DNA from: Steroidobacter agaridevorans
GTDB taxonomy: Bacteria; Pseudomonadota; Gammaproteobacteria; Steroidobacterales; Steroidobacteraceae
Reading direction: 5' to 3'
NCBI RefSeq assembly: GCF_009932555.1
Contig: NZ_BLJO01000005.1
Location: 587,556 to 651,555 of the forward strand
Length of the DNA: 64,000 bases
Below the pieces are notes generated by a model. That model was not told the DNA's origin. It made no database searches and saw nothing but the letters and a program-made list of their open reading frames with translations. Positions 24,357 through 33,167 of this stretch are shown here, one piece after another (within the stretch, counting starts at the first letter, position 1; each line of letters opens with the position of its first letter). Position numbers and translations under genes: made by a program.

Positions 24357-26537
24357 ATGACCGCAGCGGCACCGCTTCGATTCATGGCCCCCGACGAATG
24401 CGTGGAGGCCACCCTCAACCGCGTCGGTAAGCACGTGGTGCTGGGCTTGCCCGTTGCGATCGGCAAGCCGAACACGCTGGTCAATGCCTTCGTGGCGCGC
24501 GCCGTTGCCGATCCCAACGTCAGACTGACCATAGTCACAGCTCTGTCACTGCGCGTGCCGCGCGGTCGCAGCGACCTGGAACGGCGTTTCATCGAGCCGT
24601 TCACCCGCCGTGTGTTCGGAAATTATCCGGAGCTGGAGTACCTGCGCCTCATCGAGCGGCAGCAGCTGCCGGCGAACATCGAAGTGCTGGAGTTCTACAT
24701 GGAACCCGGCGCCTGGCTGCGCAACGAACACCTGCAGCAGCACTATCTGAGCAGCAACTACACGCACGTCGCGCGCGACGCGTTGCGCCGTGGTCTCAAT
24801 GTGATCGCTCAGCTCGTCGCCGCTCCACCCGCCGACGAAGCACCGGGCTTGTTGAGCCTGGGGTCCAATGCGGACATGACCGCCGACTTGCTGCCGCTGA
24901 TTGCGGCGAGGCGCGCCGCCGGCAGTAGCAAACCGTTTGCGTTGATCGGCCAGGTGCATCGCGATCTGCCGTTCATGTATGGCGACGCGCTGGTCACCGC
25001 CGATACGTTCGATTTCCTGGTGCAGGATCCAGGCACGACGTTGTTCAGTCCGCCGAACATGCCGATCCCGCCGACCGAGCATGCGATTGCGTTGAACGTC
25101 AGCACGCTGATTCGCGATGGCGGCACGCTGCAGCTCGGCATCGGCGAACTGGGCGACGGCATTTGCTACGCCTTGCAGCTGCGCCAGAAGCAGCCGGCGC
25201 TCTATCGAGAAGTGCTGGAGTCGACCGGCATGCTCGCCCGACATCGCCGACTCATCGAATCCGAAGGCGGCACAGCACCGTTCGAGCGCGGTCTGTACGG
25301 CTGCACTGAGATGCTCGCCGACGGCTTCCTCGATCTCTATCGCAGCGGCATCCTGAAACGCCGCGTTTATCCGAGCGCGAAACTGCAACGACTCATCGAC
25401 GACGGACACATCGATGAGCGCGTCAGCCTGCACACGCTCGATGCACTGGTCGAAGCCGGCATGAGCCGCATGTCGTTCGCCGACTTCCAGGAGTTTCGCG
25501 AAGTCGGCTTGTTCCGCGACGACGTTGAATACGATCGCGGCGTGCTCATCACGCCGGATGGCCAGCAATTGCGGGCGACGTTCTCAGATCCTGAACAGCG
25601 CGCGCAGATCGCGCAGTACTGTCTGGGCGAAACGTTGCGCAACGGCGTGCTCGCCGACGCAGGCTTCTTCTTCGGGCCAAAAGGTTTCTACACCGGGCTG
25701 CGCGAGCTGCCGGCCGTTCAGCGCAAGATGTTCGCCATGCGCGGCATCAGCTTCGTCAACGAGCTTTATGGGCATGAGTGGGAATTGAAATGCGCACAGC
25801 GCCGCTATGCGCGCTTCGTGAACACGACGATGATGGTCACCGGTTTGGGCGCCGCCGTATCCGATGGATTGAGCGACGGTCGCGTCGTCAGCGGCGTCGG
25901 CGGTCAATATAACTTCGTCGCGATGGCGCACGCGCTGCCGGAAGCACGGTCCATTCTTTGTCTGCGCTCGACGCGCACTGCCGATGGCGTTACTTCATCC
26001 AACATCGTTTGGAGCTACGGCCATTGCACCGTGCCTCGCCATCTGCGCGACATCGTCGTCACCGAATACGGCATCGCCGATCTGCGTGGCCGCACCGACC
26101 GAGAAATTGTCGAAGCACTCGTCGGCATCATGGACGCCCGCTTTCACGGAGCATTCGTTGCGGACGCGCAGCGCGCCGGCAAATTGCCGAAAGATTGGCG
26201 CATTCCAGACGCAGCCCGCGCCAATACACCACAACAACTGGCCAAGAAATTTGCACCGTGGCGTGAGCAGGGTCTGTTTGCCGAATTGCCGTTCGGCACG
26301 GACTTCACCGCCGACGAGCTCGTGCTGTCGAAAGCCCTGCGCTCCTTGCAAGCCTCGACACAATCCTGGCCGGGCCGGATGCGTACCTTGCTCGATGCAC
26401 TGTTAAATGGCGCACCGACGCCCGCCATTCAGCCGCATCTCGCACGGATGGGCCTGGCGCAAGCCGACTCCCTGTCGCAGGCCCTGCAGCGCCGGCTGCT
26501 GGCGACCGCTCTGCGCAAAGTTTTGCAAACGGGCTGA
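24357..26537 (+). CDS. Acetyl-CoA hydrolase/CoA-transferase family protein
   Basis: A 726-residue cytoplasmic enzyme of the acetyl-CoA hydrolase/transferase type, which moves CoA between acyl groups or hydrolyses acyl-CoA. The conserved GIGELGDGI loop, near the usual catalytic Glu region, is at about residue 262. The C-terminal domain carries VVSGVGGQYNFVAMAHAL, then TSSNIVWSYGHCTVPRH and VVTEYGIADLRGRTDREI. It is longer than typical 430-550-residue members. The extra sequence is at the N-terminus (first about 150) and between the two CoA-transferase halves. The substrate is not deducible. It starts 47 bp after yceI and may share its transcript. Confidence 0.82.
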   Translation: MTAAAPLRFMAPDECVEATLNRVGKHVVLGLPVAIGKPNTLVNAFVARAVADPNVRLTIVTALSLRVPRGRSDLERRFIEPFTRRVFGNYPELEYLRLIERQQLPANIEVLEFYMEPGAWLRNEHLQQHYLSSNYTHVARDALRRGLNVIAQLVAAPPADEAPGLLSLGSNADMTADLLPLIAARRAAGSSKPFALIGQVHRDLPFMYGDALVTADTFDFLVQDPGTTLFSPPNMPIPPTEHAIALNVSTLIRDGGTLQLGIGELGDGICYALQLRQKQPALYREVLESTGMLARHRRLIESEGGTAPFERGLYGCTEMLADGFLDLYRSGILKRRVYPSAKLQRLIDDGHIDERVSLHTLDALVEAGMSRMSFADFQEFREVGLFRDDVEYDRGVLITPDGQQLRATFSDPEQRAQIAQYCLGETLRNGVLADAGFFFGPKGFYTGLRELPAVQRKMFAMRGISFVNELYGHEWELKCAQRRYARFVNTTMMVTGLGAAVSDGLSDGRVVSGVGGQYNFVAMAHALPEARSILCLRSTRTADGVTSSNIVWSYGHCTVPRHLRDIVVTEYGIADLRGRTDREIVEALVGIMDARFHGAFVADAQRAGKLPKDWRIPDAARANTPQQLAKKFAPWREQGLFAELPFGTDFTADELVLSKALRSLQASTQSWPGRMRTLLDALLNGAPTPAIQPHLARMGLAQADSLSQALQRRLLATALRKVLQTG

Positions 26538-26669
26538 TCCGCCCCTATCTTTGCTTCCCCTCTGCAGGCCCAGGGATGAGCCCCTGCAACCCGCGGAGCG
26601 TCTGCTCCATCCAAATGACTGGGTGCGTGCGGGCATTCAGCTTTACTTATTCGCACAGGAAGTCATTAC

Positions 26670-27509
26670 ATGAACAAGTATGCCGCCCAGCTGTTGGCGT
26701 GGGTGTTACTCAGCAGCGCCGGCACGTCGGCATGGGCACAGACCGAAAATTGCAAGTTCAGCTCCGATCGCACCGCCAACTTCAACGGCCCGGTCAAGAA
26801 AGTGGTGGTATCCGCCGCCGCGGGCGATCTCAAGATTCGCGGTGACGCCAGCGGCGGCGTCACCGCGACCGGCAGGGCCTGCGCTTCGTCCGAAAGCTTG
26901 CTCGGCAAAATCGCCCTGGAAAGCCGCCGGGAGAACGACATCGTCTATTTGACAGTCGTGATGGCCGAAGGCATGGGCGACATGTTCAGCTTCAATCGCT
27001 ACGCCTCGCTGGACCTGGATATCAGCGTGCCGCGCGAGGCCGAGCTGGAAGTCAGCGACTCCAGCGGCGACCTGGAGTTGAGCGATGTCGGTGCGGCGAA
27101 AGTCGACGACAGCTCGGGCGATCAGCTGCTCAAGAACATCAACGGCAACCTCATCGTCAACGACAGCTCGGGCGAGATCCGCGTGGTCAGCGTCGTCGGC
27201 AATCTCGAAGTCGAGGACAGCTCCGGCAACATCGACATCGAAGACGTGCGTGGCGACGTGACCATCAAGACCGACAGCTCGGGCGATATCGCCATCGCCA
27301 AAGTCGCCGGCAACGCCGAAGTCGTGAACGACAGCTCCGGCGATATCACCATCCGCGACGTGAAAAAGAACGTCACGATCGACAATGACAGCTCGGGCGA
27401 CATCAACGTGAGCGATGTCGGCGGCAACTTCGCGGTGCGTGCCGACAGCAGCGGCAACATCCTGCACGAGCGTGTCGGCGGCAGCGTGCGGATTCCGGCG
27501 AGGACCTGA
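26670..27509 (+). CDS. Secreted DUF4097-like repeat protein
   Basis: A 279-residue protein with a signal peptide (about 1-23, ending AWA). An N-terminal adhesin-like beta region (residues 40-125) is followed by eight units beginning DSSG at 17-19-residue intervals (from residue 130), such as DSSGDITIRDVKKNVTI. Regular short acidic units of this kind fit a parallel beta-solenoid. DUF4097 is the nearest family I recognise. CAGGAAG precedes the ATG. There is a 132-bp gap after the CoA-transferase gene, so it probably has its own promoter. No C-terminal sorting signal is seen, and its role is unknown. Confidence 0.8.
   Translation: MNKYAAQLLAWVLLSSAGTSAWAQTENCKFSSDRTANFNGPVKKVVVSAAAGDLKIRGDASGGVTATGRACASSESLLGKIALESRRENDIVYLTVVMAEGMGDMFSFNRYASLDLDISVPREAELEVSDSSGDLELSDVGAAKVDDSSGDQLLKNINGNLIVNDSSGEIRVVSVVGNLEVEDSSGNIDIEDVRGDVTIKTDSSGDIAIAKVAGNAEVVNDSSGDITIRDVKKNVTIDNDSSGDINVSDVGGNFAVRADSSGNILHERVGGSVRIPART
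27057..27506 (+). repeat. Eight coding repeats, about 51-57 bp each
   Basis: Each unit starts with a GACAGC-type codon pair for Asp-Ser and encodes DSSG[DEN]. The last four full units are exactly 57 bp apart, while the earlier ones are 51 and 54 bp. The units keep the protein motif while the DNA varies, so the array is old rather than a recent expansion. Confidence 0.8.
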
Positions 27510-27523
27510 GCCGGTAGTTTGAA

Positions 27524-28396
27524 CTAGGCCAGTTCGGCGAGCAGGCGCTGAGTCATTCCCAGCGCCTGCCGCAAATAGCCGCCGCCGAACAGATTGAAAT
27601 GATTCAGCACGTGATACAGGTTGTAGAGGGTGACTCGCGTCGCCGCCCCGGCATCCAGCGGCCAGGCGCTCCGATACGCCGAATAAAACGAAGTCCCGAA
27701 GCCGCCGAACAAGCGCGTCATCGCCAGATCGGCCTCGCGATCGCCGAAATACACGGCCGGATCGAATAACACCGGTTGACCGGTTGGGTCGCTACCCCAG
27801 TTGCCGCCCCACAGATCGCCATGAAGCAACGATGGCGCGGGCCGGTAGTCGACGAAGAAGCGGCCGAGTCGCTCGCAAAGGCGTTCGCCGCAGTCGATGA
27901 GATCCGCGCCGGCGCCATTGCTCTTGGCCAACTTCAGCTGCGGCCGCAAGCGCTGTTCACGCAGGAACTCGACCCAGTCCGCAGCGTCTTGATTGGATTG
28001 CGGCGTCGAGCCGATCGTATTGTCACGATGCCAGCCGAACTTCTCACGCGTCACACGATGCTGGGCGGCGAGCAACTCACCCAATCTTTTCTCGCTGCTG
28101 GACGCGGCCCCGCGCAGATCGATCCATTCGAGGACGAGAAAAGCGATCCCATCCCGCTCGCCGACTGTAAGCACGTCGGGAACACGCACAGCGCGCGCCT
28201 TCGCCAATTCGGCCAGCCCGTCTGCTTCGGCCTGAAACATTGTCAGGCTCGACGCGTCGCCATGCTTGACGAACAACGAACCGAGCGCGCTTTCGAAGCG
28301 CGCACAGGAGTTGATCGAGCCGCCGCCGACGCTTCGCTCCGACCCCGCCGCGACCTCAGTCCCTAACGCGCGACTCAGTGCGGCAGCGAGCGACAT
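27524..28396 (-). CDS. Fructosamine kinase family protein
   Basis: A 290-residue kinase of the fructosamine-3-kinase/YniA type, thought to phosphorylate sugar groups attached to protein amines so that they fall off. The protein-kinase-like fold shows SVGGGSINS near residue 22, a Lys in FVKHGD, the catalytic loop LLHGDLWGGNW near 190, and FDPAVYFGDREADLAM near 210. The ending is family-typical (NLYHVLNHFNLFGGGY). It begins 6 bp after pyrF, on the same strand, so the two are one operon. Substrates beyond the family assignment are unproven. Confidence 0.88.
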   Translation of the reverse strand: MSLAAALSRALGTEVAAGSERSVGGGSINSCARFESALGSLFVKHGDASSLTMFQAEADGLAELAKARAVRVPDVLTVGERDGIAFLVLEWIDLRGAASSSEKRLGELLAAQHRVTREKFGWHRDNTIGSTPQSNQDAADWVEFLREQRLRPQLKLAKSNGAGADLIDCGERLCERLGRFFVDYRPAPSLLHGDLWGGNWGSDPTGQPVLFDPAVYFGDREADLAMTRLFGGFGTSFYSAYRSAWPLDAGAATRVTLYNLYHVLNHFNLFGGGYLRQALGMTQRLLAELA

Positions 28397-28402
28397 GGCG
28401 GC

Positions 28403-29236
28403 TTACAACAGCTCGCGAGACTGATCTTGCAAGCTGCGAATGGTGGTGCGGATGTCGGAGACTTCGCCGCCGTTCGCCAGGATCGCCCTGGAAACATTCG
28501 GCAGCACGCGTCCGCGCGCCGAAGGCATGCGCTTCAACACGTCTTGAATGGTTGCGCCCTGCGCGCCGACACCAGGGGCAAGAATGAAGGACTGCGGCAA
28601 AGCCTCCACCGTGGCGGCGGCATCGTCGCAGGTCGCGCCGACGACCGCGCCAATGTACTGAAGCCCCTCGCCCTGCTTCCGATTGCGCAGCGTGATCTCG
28701 CGGCACAAGTTTTGAGCAACGGTTTCGCCCTTGGCCATGCGAGCTGTTTGCAACTCGCGCCCTTCGGGATTGGAAGAGCGCACGACGACGAACACTCCGC
28801 CTTCGGCGCGCACTGCGATGTCGAGAAACGGATCGAGCGCGGCGAGGCCGAGGTACACATGCGTCGTCACAGCATCGACCCGCAAAGTCGTCGTCGTCGA
28901 AAAATAACCCTCGGCGTAAGCCGCGCCGGTGGTGTCGATGTCACCTCGCTTGCCATCGAGCAGCACCAGCACTTCGCGACGGCGCGCCAGCGTCGTCAGC
29001 TCTTCGACTGCCTTCAGGCCCGCGCTGCCGAAGCGCTCGAAGAACGCCGACTGCGGCTTGAGCAGGGAGATGCGATAGTCCGCCGCCTCCAGCACGCGCT
29101 TGCCGAACTCGAACGCGCCGTCCGGCGTGTCGGGCAGGTTGCAGGATTTGAGCAGCGCCGCCGACGGATCGATGCCGACACACAACGGGCTGTGCTCGAC
29201 GATTTTCTGGTGCAAGCGGGCGGCGAACGTGGGCAT
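28403..29236 (-). CDS. pyrF: Orotidine 5'-phosphate decarboxylase
   Basis: Forms UMP from OMP, the last step of pyrimidine synthesis. The 277-residue length and FDGK-type catalytic site in LLDGKRGDIDTTG (near residue 95, Lys and Asp) belong to the longer type 2 OMP decarboxylases rather than the 230-residue E. coli type. LCVGIDPS near residue 18 and the phosphate-binding FILAPGVGAQG near 218 are clear. The ATG at 29236 follows AAGGTAG. It is followed closely by the fructosamine-kinase-like gene. pyrE lies far off at 47.75 kb, so the pathway is scattered. Confidence 0.93.
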   Translation of the reverse strand: MPTFAARLHQKIVEHSPLCVGIDPSAALLKSCNLPDTPDGAFEFGKRVLEAADYRISLLKPQSAFFERFGSAGLKAVEELTTLARRREVLVLLDGKRGDIDTTGAAYAEGYFSTTTTLRVDAVTTHVYLGLAALDPFLDIAVRAEGGVFVVVRSSNPEGRELQTARMAKGETVAQNLCREITLRNRKQGEGLQYIGAVVGATCDDAAATVEALPQSFILAPGVGAQGATIQDVLKRMPSARGRVLPNVSRAILANGGEVSDIRTTIRSLQDQSRELL

Positions 29237-29316
29237 GGGCGGCTACCTTTATCAGCGACACCCCATTGTACTTTCAGTGCTCCCGCCGTGCTCGACGGTA
29301 ATGGGCTGACGCGGGC

Positions 29317-30045
29317 TCAGGCGCCGGGCGCCTGGAAGCCGCGCTCGCGGAACGTGATAACCAGCGTGTCGCGCACTCCACCCGGGCCGTCGTTTTGAAT
29401 CGGTGTGGTTTCGTGAATCACTTTCGCGTCGTCCAGCAGCAGCGCCGTCCACGGGGCGCTCATGGTGAAGCGCACGCCCGAAATGCCTTCGGCCTCGAAC
29501 ACGCGTGTCTCACCGCCGCGCACATGGAAGCGATTCACCAAGATCACAGCGACATAATCGACGCCGTCGCGATGCGCACCTTCCGGCGTCGGACGGCCGA
29601 TGCCTTCGGCAGTGTCGATGCGAAACTGATGGGCTTCGATATACCAACGCTGCACAGGCCGCGCTCGAGCGAACAACTCGGCCAGCCCGCCGATGAGCTG
29701 ATTCCACACCGGCGCCTGCAACACCTCGGCGTTCATAGGATCGAACCAGCGCTCCATGCCACCGTGGAGCGCGTTGTATTCGGTGGGCTGCCAGTGCGCG
29801 CGATGAGGAACGAGCTGCAGCGACTGTGCCGGCTCATAAATAAAACAACTGTGCCGCCGCGAACGATAGCGCCCGCCATCGCGCAAGTAAGCGTCGCGAG
29901 GCAATCGATTCCAGCTGGGCGCGAGTGTGCCTAGATCCTCGAGCTTGACGCGGCATTCCGCAGCCAGCTCGTCCGGCTGCAACAACACACAGCCCACTTC
30001 GTGCAGCGTCGCCGCTGCATCACCGTTCGCTCTGCTCAGTTTCAA
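29317..30045 (-). CDS. 2OG-Fe dioxygenase family protein
   Basis: A 242-residue enzyme of the small 2-oxoglutarate/Fe(II) dioxygenase family (PF10014 type) that includes amino-acid hydroxylases such as isoleucine 4-hydroxylase. The iron triad is visible as the HxD in PEGAHRDGVDYV and a distal His in KVIHETTPI. A 2OG-binding Arg follows in GVRDTLVITFRER. The start is inferred to be TTG at 30045, because GGGAG lies six bases before it; an upstream TTG at 30069 has no such site. It stands alone, 80 bp from pyrF and divergent from the M14 peptidase gene. The substrate is unknown. Confidence 0.78.
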   Translation of the reverse strand: MKLSRANGDAAATLHEVGCVLLQPDELAAECRVKLEDLGTLAPSWNRLPRDAYLRDGGRYRSRRHSCFIYEPAQSLQLVPHRAHWQPTEYNALHGGMERWFDPMNAEVLQAPVWNQLIGGLAELFARARPVQRWYIEAHQFRIDTAEGIGRPTPEGAHRDGVDYVAVILVNRFHVRGGETRVFEAEGISGVRFTMSAPWTALLLDDAKVIHETTPIQNDGPGGVRDTLVITFRERGFQAPGA

Positions 30046-30184
30046 GGCGCACTCCCGCCGACCGCCCAATGAACCGCACGAGCCGCCGGCCCGCTGATTT
30101 TAGCGCTACTGGCGCAAGAAACGAGACAGATTCCGACCTACCAATACAGTAACCTTGCGCGCCTGCCGCACAGGAAGTCCGTTA

Positions 30185-31960
30185 ATGATTCGTCATCAAA
30201 TCGCTGCACTCATCGCTCTCTGCTCGATAGCGCAGGTTATCGCCGCTGCACCCAGCGGCAATTCGCTACGCACCGTCGCCGAACAATCCGGCAACAAGCG
30301 CACCGGCCGTTACGAGGAAGTCGAACGCTTGTGCCCGGCCTTCCAACAACAGTGGCCGCAACAGGTGCGCTGTTTTGAGTTCGGCCGCACGCCCGAAGGC
30401 CGGCCCATGCTGGCGCTGGCCGCTTCCGCCGATGGCACGCTCGATCCGGCCGCCGCGCGTCGCGCCGGGCGCCCGATCGTGCTCATGCAGGGCGGTATCC
30501 ATGCCGGTGAGATCGATGGCAAAGACGCAGGCTTCCTCGCCCTGCGCGAGATGCTCGAAGGCTCGCTCGCCAAGGATGCGCTGAAGACTGCGACGCTAGT
30601 GTTCGTGCCGGTGCTCAACGTCGACGGCCACGAGCGTTTCGGTCGGTGGAATCGGCCCAACCAGGTCGGCCCGGAAGAAATGGGCTGGCGCGTCACGTCG
30701 CAGAACCTCAACTTGAATCGCGACTACGTCAAAGCCGATGCGCCCGAGATGCAAGCGATGCTGCGTCTGTTGGGCGAGTGGGATCCGATTCTGTATGTCG
30801 ACCTGCACGTCACCGACGGCGCGAAGTTCGAGCACGACATCTCTTACAGCGTCTCGCCGACGCTGGCTGGACGCGAACCGATTCGCCAGGCCGGCGTAGC
30901 GTTGCGCGACGAGTTGATGAAGCGCGCGGCCGCCAAGGGCTCGCTGCCGGTCGACTTCTATCCTTCGTTCATCAAGGACGACGATCCGTCCACGGGCTTT
31001 GCAGTCTCGGTCGGCCCGAAGCGCTTCTCACAGGAGTACTGGGCCAGCCGCAACCGTCTCGGCGTGCTGGTGGAAACTCATTCGTGGAAGGACTACCCGA
31101 CGCGCGTGCGCATCACTCATCACACCATTATTTCCTTGATGGAAATGGCGGCGCGCGATGGCAAGCAGTGGCTGGCAGCGGCACAGGCGGCCGACCGGGA
31201 AGCCGCGAGCCGGGGCGGCGCGACCGTGGCGCTCACCTACAAAAACACACCGCACGTCAAAACAATCGACTTTCGCGGTTATGAGTACGAGCGCGTGCCT
31301 TCTGCCGTGTCCGGCGCTCTGTTGACTCGCTACAACGATAAGCGTCCGCAGCTCTGGCGCATTCCGTTGCGGGATGAAGTGACGCCAGACATCACCGTGA
31401 CCGCACCGCGCGGTGGATATCTGGTTCCAGCAAGTCATGCACGCGTGGTCGCTGACAAGCTGACTCTGCACGGCATCGAGTTCCGCACGCTCGCTCAAGG
31501 GCAGACCGGCGCTGAAGTCGAAGTGTTCCGAGCCAGCAAGGCGCAGCCGGCCAGCTCGACCTTCGAAGGTCGCAGCCTGTTCTCGGCCGAGGGCGATTGG
31601 AGCAAGGAGAAGCAGGACATCGCGGCTGGCGCGCTGTTCGTGCCTATCGCTCAACCCAAGTCCGAGCTGGCGATGGTGTTGCTGGAACCCCGCGATCCGG
31701 ATTCGCTGGTGAGCTGGGGTTACTTCGCGGCCGCGTTCGAGCGCAAGGAATATATGGAGGCGTACGTGGCCGAAGAAGTGGCCGAGCAGATGCTGAAGCA
31801 GGATCCGGCGCTGCGCCGTGAATTCGAGCGCCGCCTGGAAGATCCGAAGTTCGCCGCCGACCCGAACGCCCGGCTCGACTTCTTCTATAAGCGACACTCG
31901 TCGTGGGACGAGCGTTACAACTTGTATCCGGTGTTCCGCGTGGCTGACGCCCCACGCTGA
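30185..31960 (+). CDS. M14 family zinc carboxypeptidase
   Basis: A 591-residue secreted metallopeptidase. The start at ATG 30185 (after CAGGAAG) gives a signal peptide of about 20 residues (ALIALCSIAQVIA). Zinc ligands are His106 and Glu109 in GGIHAGEIDGKD and the later His in YVDLHVTDG. The general-base Glu sits in VLVETHSWKDY. A C-terminal beta domain of about 180 residues follows the catalytic part. Bacterial M14 proteins of this layout trim C-terminal residues from peptides in the periplasm, complementing the S46 dipeptidyl peptidase encoded 8 kb upstream. A bidirectional terminator follows. Confidence 0.9.
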   Translation: MIRHQIAALIALCSIAQVIAAAPSGNSLRTVAEQSGNKRTGRYEEVERLCPAFQQQWPQQVRCFEFGRTPEGRPMLALAASADGTLDPAAARRAGRPIVLMQGGIHAGEIDGKDAGFLALREMLEGSLAKDALKTATLVFVPVLNVDGHERFGRWNRPNQVGPEEMGWRVTSQNLNLNRDYVKADAPEMQAMLRLLGEWDPILYVDLHVTDGAKFEHDISYSVSPTLAGREPIRQAGVALRDELMKRAAAKGSLPVDFYPSFIKDDDPSTGFAVSVGPKRFSQEYWASRNRLGVLVETHSWKDYPTRVRITHHTIISLMEMAARDGKQWLAAAQAADREAASRGGATVALTYKNTPHVKTIDFRGYEYERVPSAVSGALLTRYNDKRPQLWRIPLRDEVTPDITVTAPRGGYLVPASHARVVADKLTLHGIEFRTLAQGQTGAEVEVFRASKAQPASSTFEGRSLFSAEGDWSKEKQDIAAGALFVPIAQPKSELAMVLLEPRDPDSLVSWGYFAAAFERKEYMEAYVAEEVAEQMLKQDPALRREFERRLEDPKFAADPNARLDFFYKRHSSWDERYNLYPVFRVADAPR

Positions 31961-31972
31961 GCCGAGATTTCA

Positions 31973-32000
31973 TCGGGCGGCCGCTTCACGGGCCGCCCGA
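31973..32000. terminator. Bidirectional terminator hairpin
   Basis: TCGGGCGGCC pairs with GGCCGCCCGA across an 8-base loop, 12 bp past the M14 peptidase stop and 12 bp past the convergent TPR gene stop. There is no U-run on the plus side. Confidence 0.65.
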
Positions 32001-32012
32001 TACTCGAGTCGG

Positions 32013-32531
32013 TCAGCGTTTCTCGAGTTCTTCGGCCTTCTTCTCATCCGCCTTGGCTTCGGCGTCCTTGTTCATCTCGCGATAGATGTCCGAGCGGCGG
32101 TAATAGCCATCCGGCTCGTTGGGCTCCAGCTCGATCGCCTTGGTGGCATCGGCCAGCGCCGACTCTGGCTTGTCCAAAGACACGTAGACGCGCGAGCGGG
32201 TCAAGTAGCCGTAGGCATCGTTCGGCTCCAGCTCGATGTACTTGTTGCAGTCTTCCAGCGCGGCGTCGAACTTGCCGGAAGAGTCACGGGCACGCGCGCG
32301 CAGCGCGTACAGCTCGGATCGATTGGGCGCAGCGTCGATCGCCTTCCGCAGCAGGTTCTCCGCATCGCGCGGCTGACCTTTCTGCATGGCCTTGTTCGCC
32401 TGGCTCATCAAATCGTCGACTGCCTTGGTGTCCTGAGCCTGCGCCGCCAGTGGCGCGGCGAGCAACCAAGCCGCCGCGAGCAAGCCGGCCGCAATCCGTT
32501 TCATTCCTCTGTGAGTACTAAACGCAACCAT
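32013..32531 (-). CDS. Secreted TPR-repeat protein
   Basis: A 172-residue protein with a signal peptide (GLLAAAWLLAAPLAAQAQ, about 16-33) and three tetratricopeptide repeats (about residues 40-155, for example YGYLTRSRVYVSLDKPESALADA). A Lys/Glu-rich tail ends it. TPR proteins serve as scaffolds, here in the periplasm. The ATG at 32531 has AGGGGG five bases before it. A second ATG at 32504 is too close to its own Shine-Dalgarno-like sequence. It is convergent with the M14 peptidase gene; its partner is unknown. Confidence 0.85.
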   Translation of the reverse strand: MVAFSTHRGMKRIAAGLLAAAWLLAAPLAAQAQDTKAVDDLMSQANKAMQKGQPRDAENLLRKAIDAAPNRSELYALRARARDSSGKFDAALEDCNKYIELEPNDAYGYLTRSRVYVSLDKPESALADATKAIELEPNEPDGYYRRSDIYREMNKDAEAKADEKKAEELEKR

Positions 32532-32643
32532 GACGACCCCCTGACTTTTGCCGCCGATTACTGTTGTTGCTGACTCCGTACGGCGACATTATGCGCTCAC
32601 AACATGCGCCGCTGGTACTACCTCACAAGCAGCGCAAGTTTCA

Positions 32644-33057
32644 TCAGCCGCACTTTTCCAGGCGGCGCCGCTGGTCGAGCTGACGCTGTCGCATCTTCAA
32701 GCGCTCGCCTTGCTTGGCACTGTAGCCAGTACGCATCTTGGTACGCACGTCACGCAAGGATTGCTCGAGCTTGGCGCAGGTGAGTCGATGTTCAGCAGGA
32801 TCGGGCAGCCGCGCCTGCCTGGGCGATTTAGCTTTCATTGGCTTGGTCGCCGCCTTTGTCGACAACTGTTTATCTGCCGGTGCGGGCGTGTACACAGTCA
32901 CGCGACTGTCGTCGATTTCGTGAAGATCGGCGTCCGCGGCGCAGGGACGATCTGAATAAACAGTCCCAGCCCCGCCAGCGCAGCGGTAAATGGGGGTTTG
33001 CGCCTCGACGGAATGCGTCAACAGCAAGGATCCGAGGACCAGCGTGGCGACTCGCAT
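32644..33057 (-). CDS. DUF4124-domain secreted protein
   Basis: A 137-residue protein from ATG 33057, whose CAGGAG site five bases upstream decides the start. The signal peptide is about 1-19 (ending VEA). A DUF4124-like motif follows (IYRCAGGAGTVYSDRPCA), then a Lys/Ala-rich linker and a basic helical C-terminus with two more Cys. Such proteins are common in gammaproteobacteria; their function is unknown. A second DUF4124 protein with a long coiled coil is encoded at 48517. Confidence 0.8.
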   Translation of the reverse strand: MRVATLVLGSLLLTHSVEAQTPIYRCAGGAGTVYSDRPCAADADLHEIDDSRVTVYTPAPADKQLSTKAATKPMKAKSPRQARLPDPAEHRLTCAKLEQSLRDVRTKMRTGYSAKQGERLKMRQRQLDQRRRLEKCG

Positions 33058-33167
33058 GGCAGCTCCTGATGCAGGGGCTGCCACGATGCGGCCGGAAAGC
33101 CGGCTCGAACGAGTGAATTGGAGGGATTTTTCCGCAGAAATCGCGCGCCCAGCGCACGCGAAATGCG

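Noticed and set aside
27057-27506. CRISPR-like array from the regular 57-bp spacing
   Set aside because: The units are coding, vary in DNA while keeping the DSSG protein motif, and lack constant direct repeats with unique spacers.
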